Shown here piece by piece: positions 8,652 through 17,135 of a stretch of 28,497 bases of DNA (positions within the stretch are counted from its first letter, which is position 1; each line of letters opens with the position of its first letter). The notes below the pieces were generated by a model. That model worked only from the letters and a program-made list of their open reading frames with translations. It was not told the DNA's origin and searched no databases. This DNA is from Chrysochromulina tobinii (lineage: Eukaryota; Haptophyta; Prymnesiales; Chrysochromulinaceae): contig JWZX01003228.1 in assembly GCA_001275005.1 (NCBI GenBank), positions 1-28,497 of the forward strand, read 5' to 3'. The position numbers were made by a program, and so were the translations under genes.

Positions 8652-9071
8652 ATGCTGATGCTCCCACTGTTTCTGGCGGCGGCTCTGGATTGGCACGCAT
8701 TGCCCTTTCATGCGCGCGCGTCATCAACATCGCTACATGATCTGGCTTGCTGGCGTGATACGAAAGTCGTCGCGCAGCTTTGGGGAGAGGGTGCGTACGA
8801 CGGTGAGGAGGACGAGTATGATGATGCACTGGCGCGCTACGCAGCCCTTGGACTCTTGAAGAACAAGAAGAACATCGACGACGACGACGACACCACGCCC
8901 GAAATGATGCTTGAGTATTCCATGAAACGGCTAGATGCGCTCCAGCGCCGTGCGGAGAATGAGACGCAGCCGATCGACATGCAAGCGGCAGTCGCAGCAG
9001 CAATAGACGCGGCAGCCGCACTCGAAGCGAAGAAGATGAAGAAGAACCCACCGCGAACTGATGAGCCGTAG
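8652..9071 (+). CDS. Small acidic protein with signal peptide, unknown
   Basis: A 139-residue ORF. The N-terminus MLMLPLFLAAALDWHALPFHA looks like a signal peptide, possibly cleaved after an AxA-type site near residue 21-23. The mature part is acidic, with EDEYDDALARYAALGLL and a run of five Asp near residue 79, and is then Ala/Glu-rich and probably helical. The C-terminus is lysine-rich and ends TDEP. There is no recognised domain and no KDEL. A secreted or lumenal role is inferred only from the leader. It converges with the PDI gene downstream (3' ends 142 bp apart). Confidence 0.5.
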   Translation: MLMLPLFLAAALDWHALPFHARASSTSLHDLACWRDTKVVAQLWGEGAYDGEEDEYDDALARYAALGLLKNKKNIDDDDDTTPEMMLEYSMKRLDALQRRAENETQPIDMQAAVAAAIDAAAALEAKKMKKNPPRTDEP

Positions 9072-9213
9072 GTAGTGTAGGGGCTTTAGGAAAGTAGTCA
9101 ATCTGCGAGTCTTTTCGCGCCAGCTCTCTACGCCCACCCGATCTCCCGCCCGGCCACTCATGCCGCCCGCACGCCGCGGCTTACGGGGCGCGCACTGTGC
9201 GACCGTGAGACGG

Positions 9214-11019
9214 TCACAGCTCGTCCTTACCGCGCAGACGCCCAGCGTCGATCTTGACCTCGGCGTGCGCCTGCAAGAACTCGGTGAGCCCCTCGACACT
9301 CAGCTCGACGTCGATCCCGACGGGTATTTGGCGGTTGCTTGCGGTGAAGAGATAGAGCGTCGGAAAGCCGTCGTATTCGAGCCCGGGCACCTCGTTCTTG
9401 GTGCCGTCCATCTTGGCGATCACGACGCTCTTGATCTCGGCGAACCTCACACCGAGCTGCAGGTACTCGGGCTCGAGCTTCTTGCAGTGGCCGCACCATG
9501 GCGCGAAGATCTGGAGCAGCACGTCGAGACCACTCACGTTGACGAGCGTGTCGAAGGTGTCACCGACCACGAGGGCGACTGGGCCGTCATTGACTTCCGG
9601 CAGCGGCTCACTCTGGCGCACCGGCGCCGCCTTGCCCTCGAGCATCGCGTTGACGAAACCGTCGAGGTACTTTTCGAGCGCTGCACCGGGCGTCCCGGGC
9701 GTCGGTGGCGGGCGATCCTCGGGCGGCGCGTAGCGCACCTCGGCCTCGAAATCGTGCCCCAGGTCGATGCCGAAAAAGGTCAGCCCGTCCGCCGCGGCGA
9801 CCTGCGCCTCGTCCACGCGAAACAGCTCCAGCAAGCCATCGGATGCATCTTCATGCACGTCGACGAAGACGACGAGGCACTTCCCCACATGCCGACGTGA
9901 GAGGGCGCGCAGGGGCAACTCCTCGGCAGCGAGCTGTGCAGGCGTTCCGAACGCGAGCAGCTGCACGTGCGCCGGGCCCGCGACCAGAGCAGCCTCGTAC
10001 GCTTCGGTGAAGGGCACGATCTGCGGCAGAGCGTGCGTCACAACGAGCGTCTTCAGCCCGTCCTCGAAGCCCTCCGTAGACGCACCCTCGTGAGCGCCTT
10101 CGGAGTTGGCGAGCGATGCACGCACGACGCGCTCGTCGTGTGGCTTGAGGACCAAGGCCGCCACCTGCTCGACCGGGGCATCTTTCCCACTCATTGCGGC
10201 ACGCATGATCTGCTGCAGGTAGTTCTTGTCCAGCTTCATAGCATTGCCCGAGGCGCCGGTGGTCGACGCGGCGCCGTGTTTGTTGGCCACTTCGACTGCC
10301 GCTGCGAAGGCCTGCGCGTCGGTGGTGTATGCCACGCGAGCGCGGTCCACATAGGGAGCGGCGGCGCGATCGAGCGCAGGCCGCAGTGCGCTCGCACTCG
10401 AGGCCGGCAGCTGTAGCACGATGCCCATCATCGGATCACGCAGTTGTCCTGTCACCCATGTCCGTGCCGCAGCGGCGTCGCTCACCTCGACTACCGGAGG
10501 ACCGAGCCGCCGCACTACCCACTCGACGATCTCGCCGGCCTTGTGGTTGCCGTGTGTCAGGTACTCGCGTGGGTGCTCGTCCGCTAAAGATGTGAACCAC
10601 AGGAGCGTCGGGTAGCCCGCGACGTGGAACAGATCTGCGAGAGCCTCCTCCGCGACAGCATCCACCTTGGCGAGGCGGACCTCGAGCCCGCGCGCCTGCA
10701 GCTCGTCGGCAGCGGCAGCGAACTCGGGCGCGAGTGCACGGCTGTGGCTGCACCACGGCGCGTAAAACTGCACGAGCATGACGGGGAAGTGCCCGCGGGC
10801 CATCGTAAAGTTGGCGGCGGACAGCACCAGCACGCTCTCCTCTGAGAATTCTACCGGCTTCCAATCGGGCGTCGAGCCATCCGGCCTTGCTTCCTGATGG
10901 GTCACGATCTCGCCTTCATCTATAGCGACGGACGCGATCGCAGAGGTTGTCAGGTGAAGGCCGCCTTCATCTACAGCGACGGACGCGATCGCAGAGATCG
11001 CAATGAGAAGCAAGCGCAT
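9214..11019 (-). CDS. Protein disulfide isomerase, ER (KDEL), one redox site altered
   Basis: The 601-residue protein starts at the ATG at 11019; the frame is open further upstream, but only this ATG gives a signal peptide (MRLLLIAISAIASVAVDEGG). Two thioredoxin-type domains flank a long central region, as in PDI (a-b-b'-a'). The C-terminal domain has the canonical CGHC (residues 509-512) with the cis-proline in GFPT, and the chain ends in KDEL, the ER-retrieval signal. The N-terminal domain reads CSHS (90-93), with the cis-proline in GYPT. The second cysteine is lost there, so disulfide exchange at that site should be impaired. The signal-peptide region contains a 51-bp tandem duplication. 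Expected role: oxidative folding in the ER lumen. It is divergent, 84 bp away, from the gene at 11104. Confidence 0.92.
   Translation of the reverse strand: MRLLLIAISAIASVAVDEGGLHLTTSAIASVAIDEGEIVTHQEARPDGSTPDWKPVEFSEESVLVLSAANFTMARGHFPVMLVQFYAPWCSHSRALAPEFAAAADELQARGLEVRLAKVDAVAEEALADLFHVAGYPTLLWFTSLADEHPREYLTHGNHKAGEIVEWVVRRLGPPVVEVSDAAAARTWVTGQLRDPMMGIVLQLPASSASALRPALDRAAAPYVDRARVAYTTDAQAFAAAVEVANKHGAASTTGASGNAMKLDKNYLQQIMRAAMSGKDAPVEQVAALVLKPHDERVVRASLANSEGAHEGASTEGFEDGLKTLVVTHALPQIVPFTEAYEAALVAGPAHVQLLAFGTPAQLAAEELPLRALSRRHVGKCLVVFVDVHEDASDGLLELFRVDEAQVAAADGLTFFGIDLGHDFEAEVRYAPPEDRPPPTPGTPGAALEKYLDGFVNAMLEGKAAPVRQSEPLPEVNDGPVALVVGDTFDTLVNVSGLDVLLQIFAPWCGHCKKLEPEYLQLGVRFAEIKSVVIAKMDGTKNEVPGLEYDGFPTLYLFTASNRQIPVGIDVELSVEGLTEFLQAHAEVKIDAGRLRGKDEL
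10911..10996 (-). repeat. 51-bp-period tandem duplication in PDI N-terminus
   Basis: The 35-base blocks 10911-10945 and 10962-10996 differ at one base (t/c). The period is 51 bp (17 codons), so the duplication keeps the frame and repeats SAIASVAxDEG at the end of the signal peptide. Confidence 0.85.
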
Positions 11020-11103
11020 GTTTCTGTGTGTAGCTTGAGAGGTCGTGCCCAAAAATGGGAGGGAACTTGAATTGAAATACCAATCAAGGCCGAGCGCCGT
11101 CAG
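11020..11103. promoter_or_regulatory. Short bidirectional promoter region with CCAAT box
   Basis: Only 84 bp separate the PDI ATG (-) from the first ATG of the glycosyltransferase-like gene (+). An ACCAATCA motif (CCAAT box) lies at 11079-11086. The bidirectional promoter role is inferred from the geometry. Confidence 0.4.
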
Positions 11104-12678
11104 ATGTTTCAAAAAGTGTTCTTGCACGTAACATATTGGCATCACGCAAGGTGTAATGTGAGTTTGCATGCACTGCAGAGTTGCATGCTTTTTTTGATTT
11201 GCGAAATCAGGAGGTTGTGTGGGGCTCAAAGCTCTTCAGCCCTTGTTGACATGCTTGTGGAAGTCGTCATCCCATCGTTCGAAGGTCATCTGCTCTTCTT
11301 GCACGACCAGCTCGCTTCTTGGTACAGGTACTGCATCGATGCGTCTCGCGTCAACTTCACCATCGTTACGTCCGACTTTGCGGAGACTGTTCTGTTCAGA
11401 AAGGCATTGAAGCGTCTGGAAACTATGCTGTCCATCCGCGTGCTGGACGTGTGGGAGAGCTTACGCGCCGCTGGTGAGCATATCAGCCACGCTCGTCTTC
11501 TACGGCTCATTGGCAAACCTTCGAATCCGGAAGAACGTCCTCCATGGCCAGGTGCTCTGCCTCTGAGGAAGATAGACTCGTTCAAGCATGTGCTACAGAG
11601 TACCAAGAAGCTGTACGGATGCCTCGCGAGCAAGGCCGACTGGTGCTTTGTGACCGACTCTGAGACGTTGCTCATTCGTTGTGTGCGCCTCGCTGAGCTA
11701 GTCGCTCATTACATAGCTAAGGGTCGCACAATCCTACATAACCCCAGGTACAACCCGCCAGTGTACAGGCCAGACGGCCTTCAAGCAAACAAGCGTGTAT
11801 GGAGTCGCTTCGGCATGTGGCAATGCGCCCGCCGAACCAACGTGTTACTTTTGGGCTGCGACCGGCCGCGCATCGGCTGGTTGATGGAATCGTACAACTG
11901 GATGTGGGAGCGACCACTCCTCAGGATGTTTCACACGTTCCTGCTCGCGCGCAACACCACGCCTGTCCAGATGTGGGAGAGAGACGCATTCGGCGCAGCT
12001 CTGCGACCGAACGAGACGGGACGCGAGCCTTTTGTGAGCGGCTTTCCTGACGGCGTCGCGTGCCGTACATTCCTGGCCATTGAGCAGACTTACTACATGT
12101 TCATTGCTCTCGCGGCGAACATTTCAAACAGCAGCAGTGTCAAACAGGAGGGCGCTGCGCAGCTGCGAGATGCGCGGAACTTGGCGCGTCGCTACACATT
12201 TGTGAGCACAGCCGAGCTCGCCAACCGACTCGTCTTACCGTTTCGGGTTGCCACTGCCAATGTGGACCATGGCCTATGCTCGTTTGGCGAGTGTTTGAGC
12301 GCATTGCTTCCTCAAATGACATCGTACCAAGCTTCTCATGTGGCCAACTTCATGCGCGCGCACGCGATCGCGACGCTCTCACCTCGTGCACCACGGAATC
12401 TCAGCTGTGCTTACTGCACGCCACCTGCACGAGAGCTGACAAGGATAGAATCCACATTTCTGAATCGCTCTCAAGTGAGCTTCATCACCAGTGGCAACAT
12501 GCATAGTGGACCCATGATGTATTTCGCCAGAGCTCGTAACGGTTTGCCTCCCAACCAGCATAGCCTGGCTGCAAGCATGGCAGTCAAGATTGCACGCTCA
12601 AAGAGACCAGCTAGAGGAATACACACGACGAGGGTCTTGCAAGACATGATACAACAGGATGTTCGAAAGAGGTGTTGA
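11104..12678 (+). CDS. Putative glycosyltransferase-like protein
   Basis: A 524-residue intronless ORF. From residue 50 it reads MLVEVVIPSFEGHLLFLHDQ, typical of the first strand and helix of a GT-A (nucleotide-sugar transferase) fold. DWCFVTDSETLL follows near residue 197, where such enzymes carry a DxD-like metal site; here it is DSE. Aromatic-rich blocks (WLMESYNWMWERPLL) and several NxS/T sites fit a Golgi or secreted glycan enzyme. The start is uncertain: ATGs at 11104, 11185 and 11251 are all possible. A short hydrophobic stretch (CMLFLICEI) could be a weak signal-anchor. The donor and acceptor cannot be told. Family assignment is inference from fold-like motifs; a protein of unknown function remains possible. 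Confidence 0.55.
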   Translation: MFQKVFLHVTYWHHARCNVSLHALQSCMLFLICEIRRLCGAQSSSALVDMLVEVVIPSFEGHLLFLHDQLASWYRYCIDASRVNFTIVTSDFAETVLFRKALKRLETMLSIRVLDVWESLRAAGEHISHARLLRLIGKPSNPEERPPWPGALPLRKIDSFKHVLQSTKKLYGCLASKADWCFVTDSETLLIRCVRLAELVAHYIAKGRTILHNPRYNPPVYRPDGLQANKRVWSRFGMWQCARRTNVLLLGCDRPRIGWLMESYNWMWERPLLRMFHTFLLARNTTPVQMWERDAFGAALRPNETGREPFVSGFPDGVACRTFLAIEQTYYMFIALAANISNSSSVKQEGAAQLRDARNLARRYTFVSTAELANRLVLPFRVATANVDHGLCSFGECLSALLPQMTSYQASHVANFMRAHAIATLSPRAPRNLSCAYCTPPARELTRIESTFLNRSQVSFITSGNMHSGPMMYFARARNGLPPNQHSLAASMAVKIARSKRPARGIHTTRVLQDMIQQDVRKRC

Positions 12679-12902
12679 ATCTTGAATACGTTCCACCGCA
12701 CAACGTCAGACGTCCGTGCTCCGTCGGGGCGGCGAGGGTATACGCGACGGAAAGCGTGGTGGGTATTCGATTGAAAGTGCCCTAGAGTTACGACTTACGT
12801 TTGGGTGACGTGTACACTGATCACTGTGCTCGCTTTCGTAGATTTTTAGCATGGCGGCTCTGACAAATTCTTGATCTTGTCCGCTCGTACTGTGCGTGTC
12901 AG

Positions 12903-12937
12903 CCTCGCGCCTCGCGCCTCGCGGCTCGCGCCTCGCG
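12903..12937. repeat. Five 7-bp tandem repeats (CCTCGCG)
   Basis: Units at 12903, 12910, 12917, 12924 (GCTCGCG variant) and 12931. The array is noncoding and lies between the convergent 3' ends at 12678 and 12963. I see nothing else in that gap. Confidence 0.85.
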
Positions 12938-12962
12938 GCCCTCACTACTGTCGCCGTTCCGC

Positions 12963-15263
12963 TCAGTCTACGAACGGTTTGCGTAGGTCAAAATAGTCTC
13001 GGCCTTCGAAGTCGAGAGGTCTCTGCATCACGATCATCTTGATCACGTGCAGCTGCTCGTGTGCGTCTGCATCCGCAGCCGCACAGCTCGCACTGCAGTA
13101 CGTGGCCAGACGGCAGTATCGGCATCGACGCAGCAACACCGGAGGCTCGCCAGTCGGAGGCCGATCGCAATCGGTGCGCACATCGAGGCCCTGCAGCCCG
13201 TGCTGACCGCACGGCCCACAGCACTTGAGGAGCGGGTGGGCGAAGGGATGCATACGCCGAGCTCCGCTCGCCGCTCTCACGGCCCGCTGGCCGGTGAGCT
13301 GCTCACGACGGCGCCAGAGCGTGAGGTCCTCGGTGGTGTCGCCCCAGCATGGGAGCGCCAAGCGCCGTTCTAAGCGCCAGTTTTGAAAGAGTTCGCGCTC
13401 GAATGCGGCGTTGCCGGTGTCGCCAAGCCACTCGCCCACGTGCGCGAAGCGGTTTCCACAAAAGGCTCGCAGCGAGTCCAATGCCATCCGGTCGCGCGGC
13501 GGTGGATAGCACATGAGCAGCGTGTGCTCAAGCCACTCGCGCCTCGCTAGCTGCTCAGGCCCACCCTTGCTGATGGGTACATAGGTCGGCACACCAGCGT
13601 GGTACTCATTGCGCGCCTCCTCGTCGCTGTCGACGAGACGCCTCGCCGAATCGCCGCGGCTCGGCGGACGCGCATCAAACGCGCTCACGCTCACGCCGCG
13701 CTCGTGTAGGAGGGACGCCCAGTAGCCCGTGCCCGCGCCCATCTCAACATACGGCCCGTGTGCGGCGAGGAGATCAAGCGCGTCCATGGATGGCACGGCG
13801 AACGCAAACAGCCAGCAGGGCCACGAGCGGTCTGCACGACGCCAGTCCATCACGAGCCGCGGGGCCGGCGGGTCCTCGTCTCGCATGGAGCTTGCGGATG
13901 GAGCCAGCGTCGTATCGAAGCCCTGCCGGAGCTCTGCACTGAGGCTGTCGGCGTGCAGCAATGCCACGGCCTCGAGCTGCCGGGCCACCCAAAGCGCGAG
14001 CAACTGCGGGACGCCTTCACGCACGGCGAACACCTGCGACCCGCTCGCGCCGTCTCGAGCACCCGCGCCGTCTCGAGCACCCGCGCCGTCTCGAGCACTC
14101 GCGCCGTATCGAGCGCTCGCGCCGGCGCGCACCGCGTCGAAGAGCGCGCTGTAGTGGGCGGTCACTACCTGCCCGAGCCAGGAAGCCGAGTTGACCGTGG
14201 GTGCAGCGGCCGCGCTGCTTGCCGTCGTTGCTTCCAGTGGCAGCTCGCGCTGTAGTGGGCGCTTTGCCGACCGCACCGCTGCAGTCCTCTGCGATGCAGG
14301 CTGAGCGTCGTGCTGAGCGAATGTGAGGCGCTGTAGTGGGCGCGCAGTCTCGGCCATCGCTGACCAACGGGCGTGCTGCGCGAAGGTCCACTCTGGTGCG
14401 TGGCTACGAAGGAAGAAGAGCGCAGGCTCACGCAAGAGCTGCAGAGCGTCCTCGTGAGCGTCCTCGTGAGCGTCCTCGTGAGCGTCCTCGTGAGCGTCCT
14501 CGTGAGCGTCCTCGTGAGCGTCCTCGTATGCGGCGAGCGTCGTGCGGAGCGAGAGGCACGGATCGCCATCAACGAGGCAGAGGAAGATGAGTTGGAAGAA
14601 GGTGCGGTCGATGAGGTCGAGTGCGTGGAGCTGGAAGGTGGGCGAGATGCGCCGCACATTCTGCTCTGTCAGTACCGCAACGGCCTCGTCGCACCGTGCG
14701 ACAGCGTCACGCTCGAATGAAGCACGCGCATCGCAGCGGACCTCGCTGTCGCCGCCATCATCCTCGCGACTCATGACCGCCGTGGAGAAGACGCGGATGG
14801 CCGCGCAGGCGGAACGCGAGTCGGCATCGCAGAGGACTGCGCGCCGCGCGGCCACGAGGTGCATGGCGAGCTCGGCGGCAAATTTCAGGCTTGTCGTGCC
14901 CGGCTTCGAAGCACAAGGCATTGGGATGGGTGGCGGAGGGATGCTCTGACCCATAGCATGCGCGGCGCCGCCAGCCGGCGCTGCCCCTGCTTGGCCGATC
15001 GCCGTGCTGTAGCCGCAAATATGGACGGTGCAACCGGGCGTGCCTGTGCATCGCAGCTGCAGAGCCTCGCCGTTCACAGATAGGGCAGCGTTTGGCCGGT
15101 CCCGCAAAGTGAGTCGGCAGACGAGCTGATCGCCCACGTACAAGTGGGCATGCGCGTTTCCGTCGGGTACGCTCGGGCTGGGTAAAAGCGTCGCAGTCGT
15201 GAGGCGCAGTGCTCGCAGCGTCACAGCATCGCCCGTGGACAGCTCGAGGCCGAAGAAGCGCAT
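12963..15263 (-). CDS. Nucleoplasmin-like + methyltransferase-like + MYND-like protein
   Basis: A 766-residue intronless ORF with three recognisable parts. Residues 1-86 start MRFFGLELSTGDAVTL and end VHICGY, and match the nucleoplasmin-like fold of plant HD2 proteins and FKBP39/46-type histone chaperones. Residues about 510-665 resemble a class I SAM methyltransferase: motif I is VEMGAGTGYW, followed by FDARPP, LLMCYPPP and a GEWLGDTGNAAFE block. The C-terminus (about 690-750) has a MYND-like zinc finger, with CCGPC, then CRYC, YCSASC and HEQLH. The last ligand position looks like His rather than Cys. The middle holds two in-frame minisatellites, EDAH and an 18-bp Arg/Ala/Gly repeat. A chromatin or nucleolar methyltransferase is a reasonable inference, but the substrate is unknown. 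It is divergent from the protease gene, 156 bp away. Confidence 0.75.
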   Translation of the reverse strand: MRFFGLELSTGDAVTLRALRLTTATLLPSPSVPDGNAHAHLYVGDQLVCRLTLRDRPNAALSVNGEALQLRCTGTPGCTVHICGYSTAIGQAGAAPAGGAAHAMGQSIPPPPIPMPCASKPGTTSLKFAAELAMHLVAARRAVLCDADSRSACAAIRVFSTAVMSREDDGGDSEVRCDARASFERDAVARCDEAVAVLTEQNVRRISPTFQLHALDLIDRTFFQLIFLCLVDGDPCLSLRTTLAAYEDAHEDAHEDAHEDAHEDAHEDAHEDALQLLREPALFFLRSHAPEWTFAQHARWSAMAETARPLQRLTFAQHDAQPASQRTAAVRSAKRPLQRELPLEATTASSAAAAPTVNSASWLGQVVTAHYSALFDAVRAGASARYGASARDGAGARDGAGARDGASGSQVFAVREGVPQLLALWVARQLEAVALLHADSLSAELRQGFDTTLAPSASSMRDEDPPAPRLVMDWRRADRSWPCWLFAFAVPSMDALDLLAAHGPYVEMGAGTGYWASLLHERGVSVSAFDARPPSRGDSARRLVDSDEEARNEYHAGVPTYVPISKGGPEQLARREWLEHTLLMCYPPPRDRMALDSLRAFCGNRFAHVGEWLGDTGNAAFERELFQNWRLERRLALPCWGDTTEDLTLWRRREQLTGQRAVRAASGARRMHPFAHPLLKCCGPCGQHGLQGLDVRTDCDRPPTGEPPVLLRRCRYCRLATYCSASCAAADADAHEQLHVIKMIVMQRPLDFEGRDYFDLRKPFVD
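14047..14118 (-). repeat. In-frame 18-bp minisatellite, 4 units
   Basis: Four head-to-tail 18-bp units (14047, 14065, 14083, 14101), the last two slightly diverged. They encode six-residue RDGAGA-type repeats in the linker before the methyltransferase-like domain. Confidence 0.85.
14448..14531 (-). repeat. In-frame 12-bp minisatellite, 7 units (EDAH)
   Basis: Seven 12-bp units of CGTCCTCGTGAG. The first six are identical and the seventh ends differently. On the coding strand they give six EDAH tetrapeptides plus EDAL. Near-perfect identity points to recent expansion, and copy number is likely to vary between strains. Confidence 0.95.
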
Positions 15264-15419
15264 TGGTGTGAAAATCGAGGCGACGAGCGAGAAATGAGGG
15301 CGCTCGATAGTCGCCTACGTCGGCATGAATCGAACTTAGTTGAGTTCTCTGAAACTAAGTTGGTGAATTCCGCAGAACGCGCGCATGTGCTGAAAAGGCA
15401 CCGAGAGCAGAGCCGAGCC
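15264..15419. promoter_or_regulatory. Divergent intergenic region
   Basis: This 156-bp interval between the methyltransferase-like gene (-) and the protease gene (+) probably serves as a bidirectional promoter. The downstream frame is open through it from an ATG at 15294, but that start would bury the signal peptide. I recognise no clear promoter motif. Confidence 0.3.
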
Positions 15420-16541
15420 ATGCGCGCCGTTCAAATCTCTGCGCTGCTCTCCTTCGTCGTCCCACTTCACTCGCTTTCGCTCGCTTCCCGAGTCAGAGCT
15501 AGCATCACGGGGGCTCACGCATCAAGCCATGTTGCGCGCCTTAGCTCTCAGCCCGTGCTCAGCGGTGCTCGCGTTCGGATCGCTGATCTTAAACAGCGGC
15601 TCGCGGCTGCGGGAGTGAGCACAGCTGGCATCGTCGAAAAGGAGGAGTTGGTACGCTTGTGTGCTGCACTAGATATCAGCGAGCGATCGCAAAGCGGCAA
15701 ACGCGAAGAGGTCATTACGTTGGACATCATCTACAATCAGGGCGGTGCATATGCGACCTTTGACGCGCCCAACGGTGCAGCACTGCGGCTGCTTGTCGAC
15801 ACTGGCGCAGCTGTGTCACTCATAGCTACTGCTGCAGGCACAGCGACGCTGCGCACCCGCCGATATCCTACGGTGTCGCTGCCTTGCCCGATGGCGCCTC
15901 CTCAGACCATCTTCCCACCCGGCGTAGACGGCATCTTGGGGCTCGACATCCTGCGGCGCTTTGGTGCGCTCGAGTTGGACTGGGAGCAGTCTGAGATGCG
16001 GCTCTATGCACGGGCGAGCTCGATGGCACACCAAGGGAACGCTATTACACTCCCTTTTCGCTTCAAGCGCGTCGCTGCAGGTGAGTTGCCCTTCATCCTC
16101 GCTGACTTTGGAGGGGGACCCTCTGGACGACTCGAAGCACTGGTCGACACCGGATCGCCAGTGACCATGGTGACTCCCGAGCTCGCCGCCAACGCCCGGA
16201 TGCAAGGCACCGCGGACCCGAACGATGACGTGATTAGCACGGGCATCGACGGCCAGCCCACACGTATGCGCGCGATGCTCTGCGAGCGCCTCGAACTAGG
16301 AGACGCACTCAGAGCTGACAGTGGCGTGTCGCACGACGCTGCTACGGTCTACTCTGGGAACTGCTCGATGATGGCCAAAGTTGGGTGGACGGGCACGCCG
16401 GCGGCTTTGCTAGGGCTCGACGTGCTGCGGAGCGGTGTTCGTGGCGGGCAGCAGCCTTTCGCGCCTGCGACGGGTGGTCCCAACAAAAGGGGCCGACTCG
16501 TCGTTGACTTCGACAACACGCGTTTGCTCATCGTTCCTTGA
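15420..16541 (+). CDS. Two-lobed retropepsin-like aspartic protease with SAP-like domain
   Basis: The 373-residue protein starts at the ATG at 15420, which opens a signal or transit-like sequence (MRAVQISALLSFVVPLHSLS). An upstream in-frame ATG at 15294 is less likely. Residues about 54-84 (ADLKQRLAAAGVSTAGIVEK) form a SAP/ARMET-C-like helical module. Two catalytic motifs follow: LLVDTGAAVSL (D127) and ALVDTGSPVTM (D243). Each is followed by the hydrophobic-Gly motif of retropepsins, GILGLDIL and ALLGLDVL. Classical retropepsins are homodimers with one such set per chain; here both lobes are fused, as in pepsins but with retropepsin-type motifs. It is probably an active peptidase in the secretory system or plastid; location and substrates are unknown. 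It is not flanked by reverse transcriptase or integrase, so it is a host gene and not a retroelement fragment. Confidence 0.8.
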   Translation: MRAVQISALLSFVVPLHSLSLASRVRASITGAHASSHVARLSSQPVLSGARVRIADLKQRLAAAGVSTAGIVEKEELVRLCAALDISERSQSGKREEVITLDIIYNQGGAYATFDAPNGAALRLLVDTGAAVSLIATAAGTATLRTRRYPTVSLPCPMAPPQTIFPPGVDGILGLDILRRFGALELDWEQSEMRLYARASSMAHQGNAITLPFRFKRVAAGELPFILADFGGGPSGRLEALVDTGSPVTMVTPELAANARMQGTADPNDDVISTGIDGQPTRMRAMLCERLELGDALRADSGVSHDAATVYSGNCSMMAKVGWTGTPAALLGLDVLRSGVRGGQQPFAPATGGPNKRGRLVVDFDNTRLLIVP

Positions 16542-17135
16542 CGTAGCCGCCAGGTAGTAAGTGAACAAATTCCAGAGCGTCGGACTCACTTAAAGGGACC
16601 TTCCTCGGAGATTAATCGGCTGCGCCACGCTGCTCGGTGCTGCTTTGGCGAACTGGAGGTCCCGCAATGGGAACGTGGCGCAAACGAACATGATCTACGA
16701 ATGTGATCACGAATTCACGATAACACTTCGTCGCGTAAACACAAACGCCGAACACGCGGCTTGACCCAAGGGGGAGTGGTCTACTATTTTTCATGTTTAT
16801 AAGGCCCCACCCCTACACCTGTTTGGGAATTGAATGGCGCGCACATGCCTCAAAACACAACGCCGAACACGCGCACGGCACAACCTCCGCGCGCTCCGGC
16901 AGCATTCCGCGCCGTGCGTATGTACCATTAATTTTCGGACGTGCAGCTCGCTAAGGGATTGAATACATGGCGGCGGGGGCGGGATGAATAAATAATGTGC
17001 GTGCCCCACACGATTTGATATCGGGGCGACAGGGATCGGGAGTGATCTCGTCTTCTTGCGCGACCGCGAGAACGAACGGAATTGACGTCGAAAATTCATG
17101 TAGCCGTAGAAGTACGGGACTCGCTCGTCTATGTA
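16542..17135. other. Convergent intergenic region with a short direct repeat
   Basis: This 594-bp gap lies between convergent 3' ends. It has a 22-base direct repeat differing by a one-base indel pair, at 16737-16758 and 16851-16872 (core CGCCGAACACGCG). No ORF or RNA gene was recognised. Confidence 0.5.

Noticed and set aside
11020-11229. 70 extra residues at the PDI N-terminus
   Set aside because: They would place the signal peptide internally. The ATG at 11019 gives a standard ER leader.
13729-14720. Several + strand ORFs across the minisatellites
   Set aside because: They are shadows of the methyltransferase-like gene; 12- and 18-bp repeats stay open in every frame.
15780-16200. DTG motifs as a retrotransposon gag-pol remnant
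   Set aside because: There is no reverse transcriptase, integrase, zinc knuckle or terminal repeat nearby. The single chain has two lobes and a leader, as in host proteases.
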